Source: CAWDVH01 sp963805705
Lineage (GTDB): Bacteria; Actinomycetota; Actinomycetes; Streptosporangiales; Streptosporangiaceae
DNA: 64,000 nt
Assembly: GCA_963805705.1 (NCBI GenBank)
Contig: CAWDVH010000005.1
Location: 1-64,000 of the forward strand
Direction: 5' to 3'
Shown here: piece by piece, positions 9,634-16,392 of the stretch
Position numbering within the stretch: position 1 is the stretch's first letter
Layout of the letters: each line of letters opens with the position of its first letter
The notes under the pieces: generated by a model
Database searches by the model: none
The model's input: the letters and a program-made list of their open reading frames with translations, nothing else
Told to the model about the DNA's origin: nothing
Translations under genes and position numbers: made by a program

Positions 9634-9677
9634 CATGGCATGCAAGAGGTCTGGGGTTCGAATCCCCATAGCTCCAC
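9634..9677 (+). repeat. tRNA-Ala(GGC) 3'-half repeat, copy 1 (att-like)
   Basis: A 44-bp sequence identical to those at 39903 and 55553. It can be folded as the 3' half of a tRNA: the last base of the 5' anticodon stem, anticodon loop ATGGCAT (anticodon GGC, alanine), stem GCAAG, variable loop AGGTC, T-arm TGGGG-TTCGAAT-CCCCA, acceptor strand TAGCTCC and discriminator A. No matching 5' half (GGAGCTA, D-arm) lies upstream, so no tRNA can be made. tRNA 3' halves are the usual crossover sites of tyrosine integrases. A further 10-bp match (GCAAGAGGTC) lies at 9730-9739. Confidence 0.85.
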
Positions 9678-10004
9678 GTTTACGCAGTTCAGAGGCCATT
9701 CGTGTCGATCTTGACCGCTTGCTAATGGTGCAAGAGGTCACCTTATCTGGCGAGTTGGCATGATCTGCTGTTCTCGCAGGTCAGCGTATTGTTGAGGGGC
9801 CGGTCGAGGATCGCGGCCGGGGCATGGCCCGGCCGGGAGCCAAGTGGGGAGCCAGCGGGCGGAATTGCATCCTGCCGCAGGCGGCAGATAGGCGTCCCGG
9901 GTAGCCCGTGCAAAGGCATCTCCGTCACACCAGGTGAGAACCGCCACGAGCTCAAAGCCAGCAGACAGTAACAGAACGCCGACTCCTGACCTCTCGACGC
10001 GCTT
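9678..10004. other. Non-coding stretch after att-like copy 1
   Basis: No family-like reading frame on either strand. Apart from the 10-bp partial match to the tRNA-derived repeat at 9730-9739, I see nothing. The sequence ends where the block duplicated at 61.9 kb begins. Confidence 0.4.
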
Positions 10005-10482
10005 GCCGCCGTCACGCGTTCGATATCCCGTTCTGGCCAGGACGGCAATCTGCTGTCGGCCGTGATCGCGTGCTGATGGGAACCGCTCTGTCCGCGCCCG
10101 TGGTGATGCTGGCCGCACCGGCATGGGCAATCGTGGCCCTGTTCTGGCGGCCGGACGCTGCGGCGGAACGCGCGCTGGGAGGCGTGGGCGCCACGATGGT
10201 GGCCGGGTACCTGGCTGAGCGGCTGGTACGGCAGCGGCTCGCACCCCGCGGCTGGGATAAAGCGGAGACGCCGGTTGTCGCCGCCGGGATATGCCTCGCC
10301 GCGGTCATGGCCCTGCTCGGCCTGCGCCCTGCCAGCACGCAGGCAGAGATCGGCCGACCCGAACCGGTAGCGCAGACCGAGCGCTCCCGTCAGCGCGGAC
10401 CACGCGATTGGCGGCGTGCCTTAGCGGCCGTAGCATCGGTGGATGGTGACCGAGGACGACGTTCGCCGGGTCGCAATGTCTC
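10005..10482 (+). repeat. Long direct repeat, copy 1 (second copy at 61874-62242)
   Basis: This 478-bp block is almost identical to 61874-62242, with only about four substitutions. The later copy lacks 109 bp that are present here (10142-10250). It contains the body of a small membrane-protein gene (GTALSAPVVMLAAPAWAIVAL, then FWRPDAAAERALGG) without its first codons. It also holds the first dozen codons of an MmcQ/YjbR gene (start at 10442), which then stop matching. The beginning of the membrane-protein gene survives only in the other copy, so each copy is damaged differently. Confidence 0.9.
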
Positions 10483-10600
10483 ATCTGGCTTGCGTTCTTG
10501 CCGGGCATCGTGCGAGGAGAGGCTCAAAAGGGGTTTGCCCTGCTCGAAGTAGCGGTGCCCTCCTTGCGTCAGTGTCACTGCCGGCGAGGGGGAGGAACTA

Positions 10601-11214
10601 ATGGGCGTGATCATCGGCATGGACCCGCACAAGCGGTCCGCGACGGTCGAGGTGATCGACGAGCAGGCTAAAGTCCTGGCCGCGGGCCGGTATGGCACCG
10701 ACAAGGGCCGGTTACGCGGACATGCTCCGGGCCGGGCGGCGATTCAGTGACCGGGTCTGGGCGATCGAGGGCTGCAACGGGGTCGGCCGGCACATCGCGC
10801 ACCGGCTCGTGGCCGATGGTGAGACGGTCATGGATGTGCCCGCGAAGCTATCGGCGCAGGTGAGGGTCTTCGCCACGGGCAATGGCCGCAAGACCGACCC
10901 GGCCGGCGCGCACTCGGTCGCGCTGGCGGCGCTGCGGTCCCCCAGCCTGGTCATCGTCGAGGTCAACCCGGACCTGGTGGTGCTGGGCCTGCTGGCCGGC
11001 CGACGCGACGAGCTCGGCCGGGCCCGCACTCAGGCCATCAACCGGATCCACCGGCTGCTGATGGAACTGCTCCCCGGCGGCGCCAGGCAGTTCCTGTCCG
11101 CGGCCCAGGCCCGTGCCCTGATCGCGGCTACCAGGCCGCGTGACATAGTGCGTCGACGCTGGCATCACCGGCTGCTCCTGGCCGCCTCGCAGCGGGCCAG
11201 AGCCTCCTGGTCCT
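10601..11214 (+). mobile_element. IS110-family transposase, frameshifted and truncated
   Basis: The ATG at 10601 gives MGVIIGMDPHKRSATVEVID, the DEDD N-terminus of IS110 transposases. After about 37 codons (RYGTDKGR) the frame shifts near 10710 and resumes as YADMLRAGRRFSDRVWAIEGCNGVGRHIAHRL, then KTDPAGAHSVALAAL. In the usual motif the last Asp of DEDD would be in 'DPvDA'; here that position is Gly. Family resemblance ends near TRPRD (about 11146), so the transposase_20 C-terminal domain is missing. It follows directly after the point where the duplicated MmcQ gene is interrupted, suggesting that this element broke it. Confidence 0.8.
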
Positions 11215-11266
11215 GACCGTATCCCGGCTCCGGGCTATCGTGGCGGGCAGGCAGAGAGGAGCCCGG

Positions 11267-11578
11267 ATGTCATCGACGTCAGAGCCTGTGCACCTCAACA
11301 ACCATCACCGCAACACGCTGCGCCAGATCTTCCGGCATCCCGTGAGCCACAACATCGAGTGGCATGCCGTGGTCTCTTTGCTCGAGGCGATCGGCTCGGT
11401 CGTGGAGCACCGCGATGGCATGGTTGCCATTACTGCCGGGTCTGAGACCGAATTCTTCGACATCCCCGAGCATAAGGACATCGGCACCCAGACGGTTGTC
11501 GACCTGCGCCGGATGCTGAGCAGGGCCGGCTACGGACCCGATGTTGAGGAAGTCCAGGGCAACTCTCGGGAGGGCTGA
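11267..11578 (+). CDS. Conserved hypothetical protein, HicA-like fold suspected
   Basis: A 103-residue protein starting at the ATG at 11267, preceded by AGAGAGGA at 6-nt spacing; a 27-nt in-frame upstream extension has no site. The core HNIEWHAVVSLLEAIGSVVEHRDGMVAITAGSETEFFDIPEHKDIGTQTVVDLRRML looks like a conserved actinobacterial family. The pattern of a helix, three strands and the 'IgtqtVvdLRrmL' helix resembles YcfA/HicA mRNA interferase folds. No HicB-like partner is next to it, and the active-site His of HicA is not clearly placed, so the toxin role is speculative. Confidence 0.7.
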   Translation: MSSTSEPVHLNNHHRNTLRQIFRHPVSHNIEWHAVVSLLEAIGSVVEHRDGMVAITAGSETEFFDIPEHKDIGTQTVVDLRRMLSRAGYGPDVEEVQGNSREG

Positions 11579-12029
11579 CGGCGGCACCGCGTTGCTGGCG
11601 GCGCGCACTCGTGGTGCCATCTTGTCAACAGGGCGTGAGAATCTGGCCCCGGTGACCTGTTCGTAGCCCGCCGCGGCCGGTCTGATCGTTTTCGGGGCCC
11701 TTCATGTAGCTACCTGTTCGCCGCGATCGCGCCGGTGGCAGTCCACCCGGAGCGCGCCCGGAGCCGTAAGGACAAGCAGGCGAGGACGAGCGAGCTGCAG
11801 GCTGGCGAGCCGCGCGCGGGTGATCGCGAGCGGTGGGGCCCATTCGAGTGCACTGGGGGGAGGGCCGAGCGTTCCCGGGCGTACGTCGCTGACGGATTGG
11901 TCTCACGTGGGCTTATTCCGCACCAGTCGGGCTGGCGGGGCGTCATGATCGTGACATTCGGGGACCGGGCTGATCAGTCAGGGCATCGGGCGCGGGCGTG
12001 CGGCACCCCCCCGGATCCACTCTTCCTCT
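11579..12029. other. Intergenic, no gene recognised
   Basis: About 450 bp with no convincing frame on either strand; open frames are Arg-rich shadows. It leads into a VOC remnant. Confidence 0.4.
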
Positions 12030-12245
12030 CGCCTGACCACGCCGGCCAGCGACGGCGACGCTGGCCAGATGGATCGTCGGCGACGTCGGGCGGACCGTCG
12101 GCAAGCTAGCCGCCGAAGGGCGTCGTCGTCGAGCGGTACGGTCAACGCTCGGTGATTGCCGACGAGAAGGCATCGCCGCCTTCGGCAGCGCACAAGTGGA
12201 CTGCTTCACAGACCCGGACGATGTCAGGGCCAGTCGTGACCTGCT
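12030..12245 (+). pseudogene. VOC-family C-terminal remnant with two frameshifts
   Basis: Three frame segments in order give ARWIVGDVGRTVGKLAAEG, then VVVERYGQRSVIADEK, then GIAAFGSAQVDCFTDPDD. Together they match the second half of a common VOC pattern ('vdDvaatvaeLaarGVvfErY...giadfggaqvawFkDPDgN'). Single-base losses separate the segments, and no N-terminal half is recognisable. It overlaps the 3' end of the convergent methyltransferase gene. Confidence 0.6.
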
Positions 12246-13132
12246 TGCTGTTCCTGCCGGCGCGGCCGGTGCGGATAGTCCGGCGAGCGGCGCGCCCGGC
12301 GCTGATCTGGAGGGTCCTGATCTTGATCGCCTGGCTGGCAGGCTGCTCGGACCGTCCGGGTCCGCCTGGTTGCGGCGGCTTCGCCGATGACGACCAGGAG
12401 GTGCTCGTCAACCCAGGAGACCTTTGGGCTGGGTAGCCGGGCCAGGAACGTTGCGATGGACGCGCGCAGCTCGTCGGGCGGGTAGAGGGAGAACGTCGAG
12501 TAGTGGCGGCCCGCGGCCTGGGCCCTGAGCCGCTCGGCCGTACTCGAGCGCCGATGCCTGAAGGTCTGCGTGGCGACTACTGTGAGCCCGTCGGTCCGCT
12601 GGACGGCGTCCCGGAGCGCGGCCTGGCTGTGCAGGCGTTGCTCGTGCTCGGTAAAACCTGGGAAGTAGCGGCCCCAGATCGTTCGCGCGTTCTGCTGCGG
12701 GGTGCGGGTGTAGATGAACAGCTGGCCATCGAGCGCCAGCACCCGGGCGGCGGCGGTCAGGAAGCGGTCGAGGTCGAAGTGGTGAACGCAGTTGAACGCG
12801 GTGACCAGGTCGAGGCTGGCGGTCCGCAACGGCAGCTCTTCGGCGGTTGATAGCAGCGGCGCCACCCCACCGGCGTGGCCGTGGCTGCCGGGCTTGAGCT
12901 GTGCCAGCATGGCCGCCGAGACATCGCTCGCGATCAGCTGTGAACCGACCGGCAGCAGCCCGCGCAGCAGCCGCGTATACCGTCCCGTCCCGCAGCCGAT
13001 ATCGAGGCCGGTGACGGGGCGGTCGGGCAGGAGCTGGCCGATCCTGCGCACCGGCGCCTCGTCGGTGGTGCGCAGCGATTCGTAGACGGCGGCTACCCGC
13101 TCGAAATGGTCGCCCACGGCCACGTCCGGCAC
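12224..13132 (-). CDS. Class I SAM-dependent methyltransferase
   Basis: A 302-residue protein with motif I VTGLDIGCGTGRYTRLL at about 40-56, motif II acidic residue in LIASDVSAAML, the AEELPLRTASLDLVTAFNCVHHF segment and a post-motif region ALDGQLFIYTRTP. The C-terminal part (YSTFSLYPPDELRASIATFLARL) resembles ubiE/arsenite-methyltransferase-like enzymes of unknown substrate. The last 45 or so residues (RRTRTVRAACQPG to the end) are Arg/Pro-rich and overlap a VOC remnant. The original stop was therefore probably lost and the protein reads through into foreign sequence. Confidence 0.82.
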   Translation of the reverse strand: MPDVAVGDHFERVAAVYESLRTTDEAPVRRIGQLLPDRPVTGLDIGCGTGRYTRLLRGLLPVGSQLIASDVSAAMLAQLKPGSHGHAGGVAPLLSTAEELPLRTASLDLVTAFNCVHHFDLDRFLTAAARVLALDGQLFIYTRTPQQNARTIWGRYFPGFTEHEQRLHSQAALRDAVQRTDGLTVVATQTFRHRRSSTAERLRAQAAGRHYSTFSLYPPDELRASIATFLARLPSPKVSWVDEHLLVVIGEAAATRRTRTVRAACQPGDQDQDPPDQRRARRSPDYPHRPRRQEQQAGHDWP

Positions 13133-13424
13133 CTCCCGCGCTGGGTCTGCTGACGACCATCATGCGCTCACCTTGCTCAGTTCACGTACTGTTCACCCGC
13201 AACACAGGCCAGTAGCGCGGGCGCAGCGGCAAGCTCCCTGGCCGGGCCGGCATGCCAGGGAGTCTGCTCATTCCCTCCGAGGATACGTTTCCTGCCGCAG
13301 TCGCTCATCTGCACTCAGTCTGGTCGCGCCGAAACATCCGCCCATGCATGAGCGGACTACGGGCCAAGGCCTGGCCGGGGGTCGACGCAGAGGTGGCCCT
13401 GGCTGTCATGTCGATGCCTCGGGG
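13133..13424. other. Intergenic, no gene recognised
   Basis: No family-like frame on either strand in these roughly 290 bases. Confidence 0.4.
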
Positions 13425-13733
13425 TTATGCGACGGCCGGCGGGGTGCTCTCGGCAGCTGCGTACCGGGCCCAGAAGTGAGTAACGAGGGCGGCGAGTTCG
13501 GCGGGGCATTCGAGCGGGGGGAGGGCGCGCGATCGGGTGAGGACCGCTGAGCGGGCATCCTTCATCGCGGCCGTGGTCTTGGCGCACTCAGAGGGATTCC
13601 ACTCACCCCGGTCGTCGGTGGCAATCATCAGGGTGGGGCACCTGACGCGTGCGGCGGCCCTGGTCACGTCCGTCCTGTTGAGGACGCCGGAATGGACGGT
13701 CCGCGCGATGGCCCTCCGGTTGCCTCCGGACAT
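13425..13733 (-). pseudogene. Alpha/beta-hydrolase C-terminal fragment
   Basis: About 102 codons read as the last third of an alpha/beta hydrolase. VRCPTLMIATDDRGEWNPSECAKTTAAMKDAR is the usual 'vp.PtLvi.g..D' strand with its acidic catalytic position. A final helix follows, ECPAELAALVTHFWARY. The nucleophile elbow and all upstream strands are missing, and the expected final catalytic His is replaced in LTRSRALPPLECP. No ribosome binding site fits the apparent start. This is a truncated gene. Confidence 0.65.
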
Positions 13734-13763
13734 GGGGGCAATGAGCGCGTCGACGGCCGACGG

Positions 13764-14130
13764 TCTATGACGCGGGAGTTCTGGTTGCCGCGGATCGGAA
13801 CGTACGTGCGGTATGGGCAGAGCGTCGGGTGCGATTGGAGGCCGGGATCGTGCCGGTGGTGCCGGCGCCGGTAGTGGGGCAGGTGAGCCGGTCGGCGGCG
13901 CAGGTGCAGCTGCGGCGGCTGCTGCGCGGCTGCGAGGTCAAGGCGCTGACGGGGGAGGCCGCGCATGCCGCGGGCCAATTGCTGGCCAGTGCCGGTGCCA
14001 GCGATGTGGTCGACGCGGTCGTGGTGGACACCGCGGCACGGCTGCACGCCGACCTGTGACCGGCGACCACGCCGATATCGCCCGGCTTCTGGACGCCGTC
14101 GGCGCGGACGTGCGCATCATCGACGTCTAG
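13764..14130 (+). pseudogene. PIN-domain (VapC-like) toxin, frameshifted
   Basis: The main frame reads YDAGVLVAADRNVRAVWAERRVRLEAG, then PVVPAPVVGQVSRS and a LLRGCEVKALTGEAAHAAGQLLASAGASDVVDAVVV core. That is a PIN fold with acidic residues at the start (D in YDAG) and in SDVVDAVV. The frame stops at 14059, while VTGDHADIARLLDAVGADVRIIDV, the standard last strand and helix, continues in another frame. One extra or missing base near 14055 separates them, and no start codon precedes the YDAG segment in frame. VapC toxins are ribonucleases; no antitoxin gene is seen nearby, so the module is dead. Confidence 0.7.
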
Positions 14131-14262
14131 CCCGGCATCGCGGCGGCTGCGCTGCGGGCCGTGACGTCACCTGCCTGACCGTCGGGCGCGACGCTGTGGA
14201 TCATGTCGCAGTGCCACCAGACCGAGTCGCCGCAATCGTGGTTCCCGGCTGGCACGCCCAGG

Positions 14263-14389
14263 TCAGGCCGAGGAAGGCGTCCTGCACGATGTCCTCGGCG
14301 TCGCCCACCGATCCGGGCATTCCGTAGGCGATGGAGAACAGCAGCGGCCGGTAATCGGCCGCGCCCGTCTCATCCGCTGACCCAGGCAC
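14263..14389 (-). pseudogene. ECF sigma factor N-terminal fragment
   Basis: From the ATG at 14389 the sequence reads MPGSADETGAADYRPLLFSIAYGMPGSVGDAEDIVQDAFLGL. This is the beginning of sigma region 2 as in SigJ-type ECF factors ('ayrprLfgiAYrMLGsvaDAEDvVQdaflr'). Resemblance then stops and the frame runs into unrelated sequence. The start overlaps the end of the upstream dehydratase gene by 20 bp, so the two were translationally coupled before truncation. Confidence 0.7.
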
Positions 14390-15296
14390 GGAATCCCTCC
14401 CGCCAACTCGCGTACCGCGGCTCCCAGCTGAGCTCTTTGCGTGCCTTCTCGTTCGAGGTCCCGCGTGCGCTGGTCATCTGGACCACGACGAACTCCCCGG
14501 CGAGCAGCCGCCCGAGCCAGGCGGGCACGCGCAGCGGCGGCTTCGCGCCCGCGACCTTGGCCAGGTACGGCAGCCAGTCCGCGACCGGAGCCGGGTCGCT
14601 GTCCGTGATGTTGTAGACGCCCGGCGCACCGAGGCCGACCGCGGCGATCGTCGCGGCCGCGGCGTCGGTGATTTCGATGAACGACCAGATCCCGGTCCCG
14701 CCGCCGATCACCGGCATCTGCCGCTTCCGCACCATGTCCAGCAGGGAATCCGAGGCGCCCGGCCCGTAGAAGCTGCCGTAACGCAGCACAATGCCCTCGG
14801 GTGCCGCGAACGGCACAGTCTGCTCCACATGCTTGATCGCCGCCACCGTCCGCGCCGCCGACGGGACGGGCCGGGAGTCGAGCGGATCTTCTTCGGTCTT
14901 CACCGGGCCGCCGGAACGCTCGGTCATGCGCTCGGCGCTTTGCGCGATCACCCGGCGGGTGCCCGCCCGCTCCGCGGCCGCCAGCAGGTTGTCGGTACCC
15001 CGGGTCCGGAGCTCGTTCGTGGCGGCGAACACATGGTCCATCTTGCGCAGGCTCCGCATGTCCGCCAGCGCGGTCATCTCGTGCACGATTACCTCCGGCG
15101 ACGCGGCTCGCACCGCCGCGATCACCGCCTCGCGATCCAGCCCGTCGAGGACCACCGGCTCCGCTCCCGCCTCGCGCAACTGCGCGACCTTGGCGGGCGT
15201 CCTCGTGGTGGCGGTGACCTCGTGACCCGCCGCGACCAGTCCGGGAACGAGGTGCCGTCCCAGTGCCCCGGTCGCTCCCATGACGAAGACTCGCAT
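14370..15296 (-). CDS. NAD-dependent epimerase/dehydratase family protein
   Basis: A 308-residue extended-SDR protein. It starts MRVFVMGATGALGRHLVPGL, with the GxxGxxG nucleotide motif at about residues 7-13. It has VIVHEMTAL, an LRYGSFYGPGAS segment in the position that normally follows the active-site Tyr/Lys, and WSFIEITDAAAATIAAV, typical of NAD(P)-binding sugar-epimerase-like proteins. The usual YxxxK is not obvious (AAIKHVEQ), so it may be an atypical reductase. I chose the ATG at 15296 because GGAAGGAG lies 7 nt upstream; the in-frame ATG at 15302 is too close to it. An ECF sigma fragment overlaps its 3' end, as is common for SigJ-like pairs. Confidence 0.83.
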   Translation of the reverse strand: MRVFVMGATGALGRHLVPGLVAAGHEVTATTRTPAKVAQLREAGAEPVVLDGLDREAVIAAVRAASPEVIVHEMTALADMRSLRKMDHVFAATNELRTRGTDNLLAAAERAGTRRVIAQSAERMTERSGGPVKTEEDPLDSRPVPSAARTVAAIKHVEQTVPFAAPEGIVLRYGSFYGPGASDSLLDMVRKRQMPVIGGGTGIWSFIEITDAAAATIAAVGLGAPGVYNITDSDPAPVADWLPYLAKVAGAKPPLRVPAWLGRLLAGEFVVVQMTSARGTSNEKARKELSWEPRYASWREGFRAWVSG

Positions 15297-15548
15297 GATC
15301 ATTCTCCTTCCGCGTGGGCTTCCCTTGAAAGACAAGGCACCAGCTAGCCTGCGACGGCACCAGAGAGCCAGACATCGGCCATCTGGCCGACATCGGTCTC
15401 AGGTGTGCGCCTTTCACATCAGCCGAGCGCGGCGCCCGTCCTCGCGCGCGAGGACGGGGCCGCCTCGGGCGCAAGCAGCCAGCCGGCGCCGATGATGCGA
15501 TCTTCGATCTCATGGCTCGCGTCCCGGCCGAGCGGATGGCGGCACGTC

Positions 15549-16103
15549 TCAGACCGCTCGTGCTATGCCCTGGACGGCGCGCAGCCGGCCGTCGGCCAGC
15601 GCGGTGAGGTTCTTGGCTTTCGACTCGAAGTTGGGACGAAGGCCTGCAGTCCGATCGGGCTGGGAGGCAACGTGAGCAGCGTCTCCATCGTCGCGGCTGC
15701 TTGGCCGGTGAGGTCGTTCCACTGCTCGATCTCGAACCCGGAGGTTTCGATGGCCGTGCGCAATCGATCGGGTGTGGTTAGGTGGCTGCATTCGGGTCGG
15801 TCGGCCCAGGGCATCGGAAAGTCGGGTTCGCCGTCCTCGCCGGCGACGATGTCCCACACAGCCAGCCTGCCGCCGCCGACCCAGGACCCGGCGTGCCTCC
15901 ACGTAGAGCAGAGCGCCGAGGAGCATCCGATGCGTCAGCGATGCGCACAGAATGGCGTTCCCGAAGAGCATGGTCGGCGGGCCAGCCGCGCGCATCGAGA
16001 TGGGCCAGGCCCAGCAGGTGCGGGCTCTCCGCTTCTCTATGCCGGTGGCGGTGGCCGGTGGCCGGGACGCTATTAGCGTGCGGCGGCACCGGCGCGGCAA
16101 CAT
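15549..16103 (-). pseudogene. Frameshifted SAM-dependent methyltransferase
   Basis: Fragments on the minus strand join to a methyltransferase C-terminal half. They are LLGLAHLDARGWP, then AILCASLTHRMLLGALLYVEARRVLG, then a frame change into VWDIVAGEDGEPDFPMPWADRPECSHLTTPDRLRTAIETSGFEIEQWNDLTG. A second frame change leads to KAKNLTALADGRLRAVQGIARAV and a stop. The segment GEPDFPMPWA followed by a 'tpdrlR..ietsGFei' helix is typical of ubiE/glycine-sarcosine methyltransferase-like proteins. At least two frameshifts are needed and the SAM-binding motif I is missing. Confidence 0.65.
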
Positions 16104-16144
16104 CGGCCAGCTGGCCGATGTTGCCGGCGGTCAGGGCCGCGACG

Positions 16145-16339
16145 ATGGGGCAGATGGAGATCCGCATCATCCTGGACAGGGCCGAGCCGCCCGCCGGCCG
16201 CCTGCGGGGCGTCCCCGATCCTGGGCATTGCCAGGCCGGCCAAGACGAGGAGATCCGCTTCACCGGCTGGCTCGGGTTGCTCAGGGCGCTGTATGAGGTG
16301 ACCGGGGGCCGCGGCGCCGGCTCTGTTCCGGTGCCCTGA
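16145..16339 (+). CDS. Small conserved actinobacterial hypothetical protein
   Basis: A 64-residue protein beginning MGQMEIRIILDRAEPPAGRLR and ending with the well-formed EEIRFTGWLGLLRALYEVTG. I recognise the 'irFtGWLGLLRaLyev' ending as a recurring short actinobacterial family without a known function. The second ATG at 16154 (MEIRI) is an equally possible start. It precedes the large LuxR regulator by 53 bp on the same strand. Confidence 0.6.
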   Translation: MGQMEIRIILDRAEPPAGRLRGVPDPGHCQAGQDEEIRFTGWLGLLRALYEVTGGRGAGSVPVP

Positions 16340-16392
16340 CCCGCGCGCGGCCCGCTGCCCTGGGACGCTCCTCGCGGAGTAGCATCCGGTTC

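Noticed and set aside
9600..9680. Complete tRNA gene at each 44-bp repeat
   Set aside because: The upstream sequence offers no acceptor 5' strand (GGAGCTA), D-arm or anticodon 5' stem at any of the three copies.
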